Shown: positions 1 through 9,277, counted from the stretch's first letter. The stretch is 64,000 nt of DNA from WJMT01 sp964624145 (GCA_964624145.1 CAZUXT010000005.1:65390-129389); one strand, 5' to 3'. The notes: generated by a model not told the origin, from the letters alone. Numbers and translations: made by a program.

Positions 1-1
1 T

Positions 2-598
2 GAAGAGGAAATCACCGGGGAATTCAAGAAGACCGCAGCCAGGATATTCAAATCCAACCTTTCTCCCTTCCACACAGGGTCCATGTCCATTCGCGGAGTG
101 GACAAGATACTTTACGCGCCCAAAGCCTCCATGCCCCGGGAAATCGGAGGCCCGATCATAGAAATGCCTCTATCCTTAAAGAGCAAAGAAAAGGACAGGG
201 AATTATCCATCCACAAACAAATATACGAACAAACCGATTTTCAAACCGTCATCCACTGCTGTATCCCCGAAGCAGAAGCGGTCTCCTACTTTGTCCCTCC
301 GGGAAGGAAAAAACCCATCGATCGAGTTGTCCCCATTGACGCTGAAGGAAGCTTTTTCTATCTTGTTATTCCCATTCTTCCCCCGGATTTTAAACCGGAA
401 ACCTTTATCCGCCTCCTGCATGATTACAAAATAGTGATCATCAGAGGAGGTGGTGTTTGGAGCGTGGGAGAGCAGTCTTTATCCGAAGCTCTCCATCATC
501 CCTCTTCACTCAGGGATATCTGCCTTTATATCCTGGGAGCTTATGAAAGAGGACTGGATATTTCAAAACTCCAGCCTGAAAAAGCCAAACAGTGGTAA
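2..598 (+). CDS. class II aldolase/adducin-family protein, 5' truncated by window edge
   Basis: The reading frame is open from base 2 and continues past the first internal ATG (base 83), so the gene starts outside the window. The visible 198 codons begin with a segment ending in SPFHTGSMSIRG, which matches the N-terminal Asn/Gly/Ser substrate loop of class II aldolases (commonly GNxS). A HCC segment about 60 codons later sits where the family places a metal-binding region. Family members cleave sugar phosphates or decarboxylate hydroxy-acids using Zn2+. Substrate cannot be read from the fragment. The full metal-binding His set is not obvious, so this may be a divergent or non-catalytic member. 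Confidence 0.6.
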   Translation, partial: EEEITGEFKKTAARIFKSNLSPFHTGSMSIRGVDKILYAPKASMPREIGGPIIEMPLSLKSKEKDRELSIHKQIYEQTDFQTVIHCCIPEAEAVSYFVPPGRKKPIDRVVPIDAEGSFFYLVIPILPPDFKPETFIRLLHDYKIVIIRGGGVWSVGEQSLSEALHHPSSLRDICLYILGAYERGLDISKLQPEKAKQW

Positions 599-600
599 TA

Positions 601-742
601 TGGGGACGGGCCCGGCTATTTTCTTTATTTCCATATAATTACGACACTTTTCCACAGTTTGCTTCCCTGAAGACATCGACTTTTTGCCCCCAAAATTGTC
701 ACTCCAGCTCCTCATAAATACATCTGTCCCTAAAAAGGGACA
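601..742. repeat. intergenic block with GC-rich GGGGAC-type palindrome and small hairpin
   Basis: This spacer starts with GGGGACGGGCCCGGC (601-615) and ends with a perfect 6-bp inverted repeat, TGTCCC-TAAAAA-GGGACA (725-742). No T-run follows the hairpin, so it is not an obvious intrinsic terminator. The GGGGAC core recurs at 58675 and 60061 as part of a longer repeat. I read it as a degenerate REP-like intergenic sequence; its function is unknown. Confidence 0.35.
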
Positions 743-811
743 ACCGCCAGGTATCCCCCCAGTGGCAAAACTTTGGCATGAAATTTGCTTGATTTACTGT
801 TAAAGGGAGGG

Positions 812-1693
812 ATGATGAAAAAATCATGTACAGCTTTAGTACTGGGAACTATCATTATTTTCCTCTTTCCCATAAGCTCATTTTGTATAGGAGGAAATAA
901 TTTTCTTAAAGGGATAAGTTTCAAACTCAAAGGCGGTTATCAATACATGCACATAGGGGACTTTAATACATATATGAGTCTCCTGAAAGAATATTACGAA
1001 AATTATTCAGAAGATTACAGTGTTTATATAATCAATGAATTGGAAGAATTCCATCATGGCTCAAATCTAGGGGGTGAAATATCATTCATGTTAAGTCCCT
1101 GCTTAAGAGGGATTATCGGTATAGAATACACTCACTTACGCAGTGAAAATTCAGTTGAGATTCCGGATAGTGGCAGCACACAGGTTTTCACACATAAATT
1201 TAATTCTATTCCCTTAACATTTAGCATCAGTTATTTGTTTCCATTAAGCAAAAGGAGCCATTTCTATCTAAAGGCCGGAGCTGGATATTATTTTGCCTGG
1301 ATTAATAAAAATTTCAGCCACCATAGATCAGATCTTTATGAGGTTTTTTGGGAAGAAAAGATGCATTCTTCTGACTTTGGAGTGAATGGAGGATTTGGTT
1401 TTGAATACAGCCTAAGCAAAAACATATACTTCAATCTGGAATGTCTGGGAACATATGCAAGAATTAATGGATTTAAAGGTCACTATTCTTGGGATGGGCC
1501 AGAAGGACATTATTATGAAGATAAAGGTATTTTTTACTACTGGGAAGAGTTACCCGGGTCTACTGGTTATCCAGTCGCTCGTATTTACTTAGGAAAACCC
1601 GAATCTGCCTGGTATAGAAGAAATATCCGGGAATTTGTTCTGGATTTAAGCGGTGTTTCTCTGATACTGGGCCTTAGAGTGAGGTTGTTCTAG
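812..1693 (+). CDS. predicted outer-membrane beta-barrel protein
   Basis: Codes for about 293 residues with a clear signal peptide (MMKKSCTALVLGTIIIFLF then an SSFC region). The rest is rich in alternating aromatic and polar residues and Gly-Tyr strands, such as LKGGYQYMHIGD and FYLKAGAGYYFAW. It ends in the strand LILGLRVRLF with a C-terminal Phe, the usual signature of barrels inserted by BamA. The start was placed at the ATG-ATG after AAAGGGAGG (803-810); an earlier in-frame start at 785 lacks a ribosome site. No specific family is recognised; it resembles generic OmpW/OmpA-like porin-fold proteins. It stands alone, convergent with the corrinoid-protein gene. Confidence 0.65.
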   Translation: MMKKSCTALVLGTIIIFLFPISSFCIGGNNFLKGISFKLKGGYQYMHIGDFNTYMSLLKEYYENYSEDYSVYIINELEEFHHGSNLGGEISFMLSPCLRGIIGIEYTHLRSENSVEIPDSGSTQVFTHKFNSIPLTFSISYLFPLSKRSHFYLKAGAGYYFAWINKNFSHHRSDLYEVFWEEKMHSSDFGVNGGFGFEYSLSKNIYFNLECLGTYARINGFKGHYSWDGPEGHYYEDKGIFYYWEELPGSTGYPVARIYLGKPESAWYRRNIREFVLDLSGVSLILGLRVRLF

Positions 1694-1716
1694 TATTAGT
1701 GTGAAGAGCCAGCCGC

Positions 1717-2379
1717 TTATTGGCTTTCCAAATATTCGACCGCTTCCTGAGGATGGGCTGAGGTCATATCCGCCCCGATCCTTCTGGCAAATTCCACAGT
1801 GACCGGAGCTCCCCCCACTAAGACCTTCACCTCGGGAAATTCGGATTTTATGGCTTTGACGGCTTCTTCCATATGGACCATGGTAGTAGTGAGCAGAGCA
1901 CTTATACCGACCGCCAATGGTTTGTTCTTGTTTATGGCTTCCACAAAACCCTGGGAAGACACATCCACCCCGCAGTCGATCACTTCCCATCCGCTGCCTT
2001 CCAGAAACATGGCCACGATCTTTTTGCCGATATCGTGCAGGTCCCCGGAAACCGTTCCCATAACAACCTTTCCCTTATGCTTGACATCCCCGGAAATAAA
2101 ATAGGGTTTGAGATGCTCCATAGCCGCGTTCATGGCTTTAGCCGCCACCAAAACATCCGGAAGATAGATCTCATTTCTTTTGAATTTCTCCCCCACTCTC
2201 TGCATTCCTGATATAAGACCGGAAGTAAGTATCTCCCCCGGCCGGATATTCCGGTCAAGGGCCTGCTTTGTCAGCTCATCCGCACCATCCTGGCCTTTGA
2301 GTTCGGGAGGGTATCTGGATTCAGCATTGACTTTGCCTCTTTCCACACACAGGGCTATTTTTGCTAAGATATCATCCAT
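1717..2379 (-). CDS. corrinoid protein of a methyltransferase system (B12-binding)
   Basis: A 220-residue protein with the standard two-part layout: a helical N-terminal cap (about 1-95) and a Rossmann-like cobalamin domain (about 100-215). The signature GDLHDIGK carries the Asp-x-His-x-x-Gly motif whose His is the lower ligand to cobalt, and GISALLTTT and VLVGGAPV match later nucleotide-loop motifs. Such proteins carry a methyl group between a substrate-specific methyltransferase and a second acceptor. It lies 20 bp after the secreted propeller gene, so it could be co-transcribed. A possible partner, a UroD-family methyltransferase-type protein, is encoded at 55.6 kb; a link is only inference. 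Confidence 0.9.
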   Translation of the reverse strand: MDDILAKIALCVERGKVNAESRYPPELKGQDGADELTKQALDRNIRPGEILTSGLISGMQRVGEKFKRNEIYLPDVLVAAKAMNAAMEHLKPYFISGDVKHKGKVVMGTVSGDLHDIGKKIVAMFLEGSGWEVIDCGVDVSSQGFVEAINKNKPLAVGISALLTTTMVHMEEAVKAIKSEFPEVKVLVGGAPVTVEFARRIGADMTSAHPQEAVEYLESQ

Positions 2380-2399
2380 TTTTCAGCTTTGATCCGGAT

Positions 2400-4553
2400 T
2401 CAAAAAGATGTTCTTGCCACTCCCACATTTCCCTGTTCATCCACAACCTTGACTGTGATCATATCATCAAATTTCTCGGGAAGATCTACGGAAAAATCGA
2501 ATGACTCCTGAGTGGAGTCGCACATCCCGTCTTTAGGAAAAATGATTTTCCAGCCAAAAGGCCTAATGAAATAGCGTACTTTTTCTATTCTGGAAAAAGA
2601 ATCCCGAACCGTAAACTGCACTTTTAATTTGCTTCCGGAACGGACCGCCTTGAAATTCTGGATGACCGGCATTGAATTATCTATGACCAGAGACCTGCTG
2701 GTCTTTTCATGTACCAGATATTTATCCGAAGGATTGGACGGAATATCAGAAGAAATCACTTTGACGACATACTCTCCGTCCGGCATCGATAACGTATCAA
2801 AAGCAAAGATGTTTCCCGTCCAATTCTCCCCCAGAAGACGCCATCCCATTTCCTCGGACCCTTTGATATGTATTGAATAGACCAGGTTATCATTATTTTC
2901 ATCTGCCGCTTCCCAGATAACAGTCTGGTATCCCTTTCTTTGGGCTTTTTTTGCACCGGCAAACGATTTCGACTCATCCTTCTCTTCAATGGAATCAGAA
3001 GTCAAGCCCCATATCTTTTCTTCTCCGCTGGGAGGCTCGATAAAAACCGTATTCGGAGGGAGGAGGCTTATTTCTTTGATGTTCGGAGCTTTATTATGCT
3101 GGAGGTAAAAAAGGAGGACCTTCTGAACCACCGGAGAAATATTCCCCGAGTTGCTCTTGAATAAAATCTTAAACTGGAGATAACGCGCATCAGGATTCAA
3201 GATCTGCTCTCCATTCTCTTTTTTATAAGGAGGAGACCAGTTGCTCCATGTTGCGGAAGGCTGGTTCGAATTCCCGCTTCGAGTCTGGAGCTGGATGACT
3301 GTTCCTGACGGAACACTGCCTCTCCATTCTATATTCCCCCAAGAAGACATCAATCGCGCATCATAAACACTGCTTGTGTATTCGCCGTCATATCTTTGTT
3401 CAGGATGGATCACGGTTGCTTCTGAAGGATTATTGGAAAGTGTGTATATATCATTCTTGACCGGATGGAGGAGGTAGACCTGTTCGGAATCTTTTTGAAA
3501 CAGGAGTGAGACTTTTTCATCTTTGTCCAGCGTATAAAGCCGTCCTCTTCTGCCCGTTCCAAAAACGATTCTCTTTCTCACATCATCCCAGCATAGAGAA
3601 TAAATCATATCCTTATCAGACTTCCAGACCTGTTTGACTTTTCCGTCTTTCTCTATTCTATAAAGCGCTGACGGATTATCTCCGTCTGAGTTGGAAATCC
3701 GACTGGATCCTGCACCGGACGCGCTGACAGTCAACGACACATCCGTACCTTCTCCCGATAAGACCGATGGTAATTGGCTGTCTTCAGATAACTTCACACT
3801 CCCCCCGGCTCCTGCATAAATACGCCCTTCATCATCAAGTGCAATCGTTCTTATCTCTTCATAAGGAGACTCAAATACCACTGAAGTCTTCTTCTCTTTT
3901 GAGATTTTATAGAGCAGTCCGGCCCCTCCGCTTCCGGCAATAAAACTGTCTTCAGAGATCCATTCCATACAGAGGATATGGTTTTCTTCAGAGTCGAAAA
4001 TTTTCAATCCTTCTCCATTCGGAGTGATCTGATAGATCCCCCCATCTTCTCCGACCGCGGCCAGTATCGAACCTTCCGGGGTAAACACCATATCCCAGAT
4101 ATATTTCTCATGAGGATTGAAGAATTCCTCTCCTTCCCCTTTTTCTTTTATTTTATAGACTTTTCCATTGGGTGAAGTCCCGGCATAGAGGCTTCCGTCA
4201 GGGCCTAAAGCGAGACAAGTAACATCCATTTCCGGTGTTTTGAAATACAACTCCGGTTCCCCCTCTGCCGCAATACGATATACGGCCCCTTTATGGCCCG
4301 TACCTAAATATATAATTTTTTCCGGAGTGACAACCAGGGACAGAAAAAATTCCTCAGGAGGAGCTGTGAGTCCCTCTTCTGTTGGGGAAAGAATCAGTTT
4401 TCCATCTGAAGAAACCGATATGCCCTGAAATTTCCCCTTAATAAAATCATCAAATGACTCCAAGGTCCATTTCTGAGGAGTAACAGAATAGGCTACTTGT
4501 CCTAAAAATATCAAAACAAAAAACATCATAAACAGCGTTTTTTTCATACTCAT
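2400..4553 (-). CDS. secreted beta-propeller protein of unknown function
   Basis: About 717 residues with an N-terminal signal peptide (MSMKKTLFMMFFVLIFLGQVAYS). Residues of roughly 50-400 contain repeated blades of the type ITLGPDGSLYAGT, GNGKVYKI and DDEGRIYAGAG, typical of SMP-30/two-component-regulator-like propellers. The C-terminal third looks like FnIII/Ig-type modules. The longer reading frame begins with TTG at 4565; ATG at 4553 (or 4547) is preferred because GAGAGAGAG lies just upstream. It starts 24 bp after the S55 gene, so the two are probably one operon. Likely periplasmic or extracellular; substrate unknown. Confidence 0.6.
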   Translation of the reverse strand: MSMKKTLFMMFFVLIFLGQVAYSVTPQKWTLESFDDFIKGKFQGISVSSDGKLILSPTEEGLTAPPEEFFLSLVVTPEKIIYLGTGHKGAVYRIAAEGEPELYFKTPEMDVTCLALGPDGSLYAGTSPNGKVYKIKEKGEGEEFFNPHEKYIWDMVFTPEGSILAAVGEDGGIYQITPNGEGLKIFDSEENHILCMEWISEDSFIAGSGGAGLLYKISKEKKTSVVFESPYEEIRTIALDDEGRIYAGAGGSVKLSEDSQLPSVLSGEGTDVSLTVSASGAGSSRISNSDGDNPSALYRIEKDGKVKQVWKSDKDMIYSLCWDDVRKRIVFGTGRRGRLYTLDKDEKVSLLFQKDSEQVYLLHPVKNDIYTLSNNPSEATVIHPEQRYDGEYTSSVYDARLMSSWGNIEWRGSVPSGTVIQLQTRSGNSNQPSATWSNWSPPYKKENGEQILNPDARYLQFKILFKSNSGNISPVVQKVLLFYLQHNKAPNIKEISLLPPNTVFIEPPSGEEKIWGLTSDSIEEKDESKSFAGAKKAQRKGYQTVIWEAADENNDNLVYSIHIKGSEEMGWRLLGENWTGNIFAFDTLSMPDGEYVVKVISSDIPSNPSDKYLVHEKTSRSLVIDNSMPVIQNFKAVRSGSKLKVQFTVRDSFSRIEKVRYFIRPFGWKIIFPKDGMCDSTQESFDFSVDLPEKFDDMITVKVVDEQGNVGVARTSF

Positions 4554-4577
4554 TCTCTCTCTCAATTTAATAAAAAA

Positions 4578-6395
4578 TCATTTCATCCTTATGGGGATCA
4601 TAGCCGCTCCCCTGAACACAAACGGCACTTTGATCTGAAAAACACTCAAGGTTGATTTGCTTATCTCCGTAGGAATAGAGGTCGCAACACGGGAAGAGGA
4701 AAACATTGTCTTTATGCTCGGAGGAAGATTCGGAAGTTCTTCTCCCTTTAAGAAAAGTCCGGGTTTGTCTGCAAGTATCTTTATATAGATACGGTTATTT
4801 TTTCTCTGATTGCCCAGAATCCTGATCAACTGGTAGAGATTACGTGGCATAAAAGCCTGGGTCTGATAAAGACTTCTCTCAAGCTGTCCCATAGAGGACG
4901 TATCCCCCACAAAAAGATAAAATTTGGAACCTGAAGGAAGGTTAGGCGCCAGAAAGCCCCCTTCCTTTAAAACACTATCTCCCCTGAAATTGCGTGAATA
5001 AATTTTAACCTGGATGGCTTCCCCGGGAGAAACATCATATTTATCAAGCCAAACTTTTTCAAGATAAGAAATACTTATTTCTTCCGATGAATCCAGTTTC
5101 AAATCGATTTTATGAATCCCAAGGTCCTCAAATTCATTATTAGTCAAATAATAAGTTATGGCGGCCACTAAAGTCGAAGCATCCGTTATGGAAGAGTCAA
5201 AATTCCCTGAAAAGAGGTCTTCCATATGGATACTCATCCCGTTCTCAAGAAAGACATCTCCGTTTAACTCTAAAGTCAGGTCTCCTATGGACCTCTCCTC
5301 AGAAGACATTATGCTGGTTACAGCCACATTTAACAAAGAAGCGGTTAAAATTTTGTTTTCAACAATATTCAAATGAATATCTTTGGTTTTTTCACCGGAA
5401 CGAAACAGCTCTATATTAAGAGGTACGAGAGCCGGCATTCTGCCAATTTCTCCATACATACCGGAACCCCGGTCCTGACTGAAATTCCCTATAATCTTCC
5501 CTGTTGACGTTAATTTCATTGAAGTTGAAAGACTGGGCACCACAGTAATAACATTGGCTTCCGTCATTGCATAACTAACCGGCCCCAGATTATAGAGAGG
5601 ATGTCCGAATGCCAAAACGTTCTCCCCCTCCACATAAGTGGTTGTGCCGGTTGCCGCTACACTCAAATCCCCGGATATCAACTGGACACCTATGGGATCT
5701 CCCGCCTTTAAACTTGTTCCTGAAAAATTTTGCGTTCCTTCTTTCCTCTCCAAATACCCTACCTGTAGGGGGCTGAATCCAATATTGGAAAAAAAAGACT
5801 TTGACTTCTCAAAAGCCATGTTTGTAAAACCGCTGAAGATAAGCGGAATTTTCATGACCTCAAGGCTTTTTCCCTCATATAAGGCATGAGGATTTAAGAC
5901 AAACTGTTTCTGGAATACTTCGGAAAGCTCATCCAGGGACAGATGTTTTTTTATGGGGATGGGGGGAGAATAACGGGACGGAGTATCCACGGATCTTCTT
6001 ATCTCGATCATCTCTTCAATCGGGGTTATGCCGGCAATGGCTTCTGTGGAAAAAGGAAAGCTGTAGGCAACTGCGCCAAGCAATTTTCCCTGCACATACA
6101 CGGGACTGCCGCTCATTCCCTGTATCACTCCGGTTTTTTCTAGATTACCCCCGCTCAATCTGGCTAAAATTATATTTCTCTTCGGCCCGACGCTCGGATC
6201 ATTTTCCAGAACTCCTAATATCTCAACATTGAATTCTTCTATGGTTTTACCCTTGAGTGCGGTTTTTCCTATCCCTGTCATTCCCTCCTTTAATTGATCC
6301 ACAGGGAAAAAAGAAGACTGTCCGTTTACGCCGGAAGAGGTGAATGCATAAAAGACTAAAATCATTAATACAACTCTCACAGATATTTCTCTCAT
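4578..6395 (-). CDS. SpoIVB-like S55 peptidase domain protein
   Basis: A 605-residue exported protein. After a signal peptide comes FPVDQLKEGMTGIGKT, the conserved lead-in of SpoIVB peptidase (S55) domains. The catalytic-serine motif follows as GMSGSPVYVQGKLLGAVAY, and a second typical block is NVLAFGHPLYNLGPV. In Bacillus this family cleaves SpoIVFA in sporulation, but no sporulation genes are present here, so the role is likely different (envelope proteolysis or scaffold). The ATG has a strong AGGAGAT site seven bases upstream. It heads a probable operon with the downstream propeller and corrinoid genes. Confidence 0.85.
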   Translation of the reverse strand: MREISVRVVLMILVFYAFTSSGVNGQSSFFPVDQLKEGMTGIGKTALKGKTIEEFNVEILGVLENDPSVGPKRNIILARLSGGNLEKTGVIQGMSGSPVYVQGKLLGAVAYSFPFSTEAIAGITPIEEMIEIRRSVDTPSRYSPPIPIKKHLSLDELSEVFQKQFVLNPHALYEGKSLEVMKIPLIFSGFTNMAFEKSKSFFSNIGFSPLQVGYLERKEGTQNFSGTSLKAGDPIGVQLISGDLSVAATGTTTYVEGENVLAFGHPLYNLGPVSYAMTEANVITVVPSLSTSMKLTSTGKIIGNFSQDRGSGMYGEIGRMPALVPLNIELFRSGEKTKDIHLNIVENKILTASLLNVAVTSIMSSEERSIGDLTLELNGDVFLENGMSIHMEDLFSGNFDSSITDASTLVAAITYYLTNNEFEDLGIHKIDLKLDSSEEISISYLEKVWLDKYDVSPGEAIQVKIYSRNFRGDSVLKEGGFLAPNLPSGSKFYLFVGDTSSMGQLERSLYQTQAFMPRNLYQLIRILGNQRKNNRIYIKILADKPGLFLKGEELPNLPPSIKTMFSSSRVATSIPTEISKSTLSVFQIKVPFVFRGAAMIPIRMK

Positions 6396-6517
6396 TCTAT
6401 CTCCTGTGTCATTGAACTCTATCTAACCTAACCTGTTCATAAAAAAGCAATCATCTTTTTACTGTCAGGTTTTATATAAGTATTAAACACAAAATACATT
6501 TCTTTCGTTACAACACA

Positions 6518-7699
6518 TCATATGATTTTAAGCTTTTTTCCGCACTCTTCAAACAGCCCTAAGACTGTGTTGAGCTCTTCTTCAGTATGTGTGGCTGAAT
6601 AACTTGTTCTGATGAGTGCATTGCCTATCGGAACAGCAGGAAAAATGACCGGATTGGTGAAAACCCCTTCTTCTCTTAACATCTTCCAGAGTATGAAAGC
6701 CTTCTCATCGTCCCCGATCATGACCGGAATAACAGCACTCTGAGTAGGGCCTGTTTCATATCCCATGGAATTAAAACCGGTTCTCATTTTTTTTGTTATT
6801 TCCCAGAGTCTTTCCCTTCTTTCCGGTTCCTTTTCAATGATATCAAGTGTGGCCAAAACTGTTGCAACCGAAGCTGGCGTGATGCTGGCACTGAATATAA
6901 GCGAACGGGCAAAATGTTTTATGTAAGAGATAACCTTTTTTTCTCCTGCCACAAATCCGCCCAAAGAAGCAAGGGATTTGCTGAATGTCCCCATTACCAG
7001 GTCCACATCCTCTTCAACTCCAAAGTGCTCAGAAGTCCCTCTTCCGTGCTTTCCCATTACGCCTATCCCGTGAGCATCATCCACCATGACCTTGGCATCA
7101 TATTTTTTTGCCGCTTTGATAATTCCCGGAAGGTCTGCTAAGTCTCCTTCCATGCTGAACACTCCATCCACAATGATCAATTTACCGATATTTCTATCAA
7201 GGGAAGAAAGAACTCTTTCCAAATCCTCCATATCATTGTGTTTGAATTTATGGACTTTTCCGTAGGAAAGGCGGCAGGCATCAATAATACTGGCATGAAC
7301 CATTTCATCTGATAAAATAGCCTCATCTTTCTGCACCAAGGTTGAAATGATCCCCTGATTGGTCTGAAACCCGGTGCTGAAAGCCAGTGCGGCCTCCTTT
7401 TTCATGAATCGGGCCAGCCTTTCTTCCAATTCAACATGAGCATCCAGTGTGCCGTTCAAGAACCTCGAGCCACAAGTGGCCACTCCGTATTTGTCCACAG
7501 CTTTTTTGGCAGCCTCCATCACACGGGGATGGTCGATTAAGCCCAGATAATTGTTGGAACCCACCATGATCACATCTTTTCCGTTGATCTTCACTCTGTT
7601 CCCTTTGACTTCCTGGATGGGTGTGAAATAGGGATACAATCCCATTTTCTGGGCCTCTTCAGCCCTCTTAAACTGATAACATTTATCAAATAAGCTCAC
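6518..7699 (-). CDS. alpha-oxoamine synthase, serine palmitoyltransferase-like
   Basis: A PLP enzyme of the BioF/KBL/SPT family, 393 residues. Visible motifs are SNNYLGL, FSTGFQTNQG, VDDAHGIGVMGKHGRG and the PLP lysine in MGTFSKSLASLGGFVAG, followed by ARSLIFSASITPA. The GTFSKS-Gly-Gly form and the NPVIFPAVP segment look more like bacterial serine palmitoyltransferases (as in Bacteroidetes) than like Kbl or BioF, which usually have GTLGKALGG or TFGKA. Translation probably starts at GTG 7699, five bases after AGGAGG; the first GTG (7705) overlaps that site. It is divergent from an epimerase gene. Glycine C-acetyltransferase is the main alternative. Confidence 0.75.
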   Translation of the reverse strand: MSLFDKCYQFKRAEEAQKMGLYPYFTPIQEVKGNRVKINGKDVIMVGSNNYLGLIDHPRVMEAAKKAVDKYGVATCGSRFLNGTLDAHVELEERLARFMKKEAALAFSTGFQTNQGIISTLVQKDEAILSDEMVHASIIDACRLSYGKVHKFKHNDMEDLERVLSSLDRNIGKLIIVDGVFSMEGDLADLPGIIKAAKKYDAKVMVDDAHGIGVMGKHGRGTSEHFGVEEDVDLVMGTFSKSLASLGGFVAGEKKVISYIKHFARSLIFSASITPASVATVLATLDIIEKEPERRERLWEITKKMRTGFNSMGYETGPTQSAVIPVMIGDDEKAFILWKMLREEGVFTNPVIFPAVPIGNALIRTSYSATHTEEELNTVLGLFEECGKKLKII

Positions 7700-7755
7700 G
7701 GCCACCTCCTGCTAATTATGATAAGACCTGAACCAAACATGTCTGTCTTGATAAG

Positions 7756-7784
7756 TTGACCTGATAAGTAATTTTCCTTACAAT
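7756..7784 (+). promoter_or_regulatory. sigma70-type promoter of the epimerase gene
   Basis: TTGACC (7756-7761), 17-nt spacer, TACAAT (7779-7784). The ATG of the downstream gene is at 7792, seven bases after the -10 box, so transcription should start at or next to the A of ATG. No ribosome site is present, consistent with a leaderless mRNA. Confidence 0.65.
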
Positions 7785-7791
7785 TTCTATC

Positions 7792-8766
7792 ATGAAAATC
7801 TTCATAACCGGTGGTACTGGCTTTATCGGAAGCCACCTTGTTGATTTCCTATCAGAACTCAACAACACTCAAGTTTATGCTCTCACCCGTAACCCCAGTA
7901 ATCTGAAGTGGCTGAAAGGACGTAACATCACTCTCGTGGAAGGGGATCTGTTTTCTCTGTCTTCTCTCCCTTCAGAACTAGACTATGTATTCCATATCGC
8001 CGGTGTTAGCAAATCCATAAAAACTCAGAGGTATTATACAGTAAACCAGGAGGGGACAGCAAGCCTTTTTCATAAGCTGGCTTCCTTAAATACAAACCTC
8101 AAGAAGGTCATATATTTAAGCAGCCTGGCCGCAGCAGGACCTTGCTGTGACGGGAAAATAGTCACGGAAAAAAGTCAGCCTTTTTGTGTGACTCCCTACG
8201 GGAAAAGCAAACGATTAGGAGAAAAGGAAGCTCTGAAATATAAGGAAAAATTTCCTGTCATCATAGTAAGGGTAGGGCCTGTATTCGGGCCCAGGGACAA
8301 AGATTTTCTTCCCTATTTTAAATTGATAAATAAAGGAATATTCCCTTCTCTGGATTCCAAAACCGGCCTTATGAGTCTATGCTATGTCAAAGACTTAGTC
8401 AGGGCTTTGTATTTATGCATGACCAAAGACATTAAAAGCGGAGAAATATTCCATATTGCCGATCCCCACCCTTACAGCTGGGATGATTTAGGAAAAACCA
8501 TTGCCGCGGCTCTGGGGAAAAACCCTCTAAAAATAAATCCTCCTTACTTGCTTATTCGCATTGTGACCGCGCTCTCTGAGTTCAGCGCAAAAATCAGTAA
8601 AAATCCGAGTATATTGAACAGCGATAAACTAACAGAAATGAATCAGGAAGGATGGATAACCGATACCTCAAAAGCAAAAAAAGAACTCGGGTTTGAAACG
8701 CAGTACTCTTTAGAACAGGCTGTCAACGAGACCGTTCATTGGTACAAGGAACAGCACTGGCTGTGA
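7792..8766 (+). CDS. NAD-dependent epimerase/dehydratase (extended SDR)
   Basis: A 324-residue extended short-chain dehydrogenase. The dinucleotide loop is GGTGFIGSH near the N-terminus; the catalytic Ser lies in YLSSLAAAG and the Tyr-Lys pair in YGKSK. Its overall form resembles dihydroflavonol-reductase/3-beta-HSD-like members more than UDP-sugar epimerases. It is divergent from the serine-palmitoyltransferase-like gene. Some bacterial ketosphinganine reductases (CerR of Caulobacter) belong to this same superfamily, so reduction of a 3-keto lipid base is plausible but unproven. The start follows a promoter so closely that the message should be leaderless. Confidence 0.8.
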   Translation: MKIFITGGTGFIGSHLVDFLSELNNTQVYALTRNPSNLKWLKGRNITLVEGDLFSLSSLPSELDYVFHIAGVSKSIKTQRYYTVNQEGTASLFHKLASLNTNLKKVIYLSSLAAAGPCCDGKIVTEKSQPFCVTPYGKSKRLGEKEALKYKEKFPVIIVRVGPVFGPRDKDFLPYFKLINKGIFPSLDSKTGLMSLCYVKDLVRALYLCMTKDIKSGEIFHIADPHPYSWDDLGKTIAAALGKNPLKINPPYLLIRIVTALSEFSAKISKNPSILNSDKLTEMNQEGWITDTSKAKKELGFETQYSLEQAVNETVHWYKEQHWL

Positions 8767-8778
8767 TGATGAGTTTGT

Positions 8779-9252
8779 TTATCTATTGGATGTGTAAAAA
8801 GTGGCGGAAAATTCCTCTTTATCCTTAAGACACCATCCTTCCTCCAGAGAACAGGCAAAATATTTAACTTGACCTCTGAGGATATGATTGCCCCTTTCAG
8901 CTTCAGGCTTAACAATAAAGGGGACCTTTACCGGATCTGACAGGTCCAGATATTCCTTCCCGTCCTTATCTATGACATTGATATCAAGATCAGAAGCTGT
9001 AAAAAAGTCTTTGGAAAAGGCCAGGGTATCTGAGGGGTCGATTTCGATGATAAAGGATGGTTGGGAGCTGATGAGTATTCCTTCTTTTACGCTGAATTTC
9101 AACTCAACATTCCCTTCCTGTTCTCTGGACAGCCTTTTCGGTTTTATGTTCGCACCGATCCCCAGTAGATCATATTTTTCAGCCGTAAGGAAAGGAAGAA
9201 GCAGACAAATTATTGTTATGATAAGTGTGATTTTTTTCATTTTTCTCTTCAT
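8779..9252 (-). CDS. exported DsbD N-terminal (DsbC-fold) domain-like protein
   Basis: About 157 residues with a signal peptide (MKRKMKKITLIITIICLLLPF). The body reads as one immunoglobulin-like domain, and the segment HILRGQVKYFACSLEEGWCLKDKEEF matches the C-terminal part of DsbD N-terminal domains, where the two cysteines form the redox pair. The paired Cys, spaced C-x6-C, suggest thiol-disulfide function in the periplasm. Longer in-frame starts upstream (to 9336) would bury the signal peptide, so ATG 9252 (or 9240, preceded by AAGAGAAAA) is used. No membrane domain of DsbD accompanies it, so its electron donor is unknown. Confidence 0.55.
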   Translation of the reverse strand: MKRKMKKITLIITIICLLLPFLTAEKYDLLGIGANIKPKRLSREQEGNVELKFSVKEGILISSQPSFIIEIDPSDTLAFSKDFFTASDLDINVIDKDGKEYLDLSDPVKVPFIVKPEAERGNHILRGQVKYFACSLEEGWCLKDKEEFSATFYTSNR

Positions 9253-9258
9253 AGTAAA

Positions 9259-9277
9259 CCTGAATGATGAACGAGTC
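9259..9277. repeat. dispersed 19-bp repeat, copy 1
   Basis: CCTGAATGATGAACGAGTC occurs here, just upstream of the DsbD-like gene, and again at 15125-15143. Three of the next four bases also match (A/C then AGG). Function unknown. Confidence 0.6.

Noticed and set aside
6518..8766. Kbl-Tdh threonine degradation pair
   Set aside because: The SDR looks like a flavonol-reductase-type extended SDR and not the SDR-type threonine dehydrogenase, and the synthase has SPT-like motifs; kept only as an alternative.
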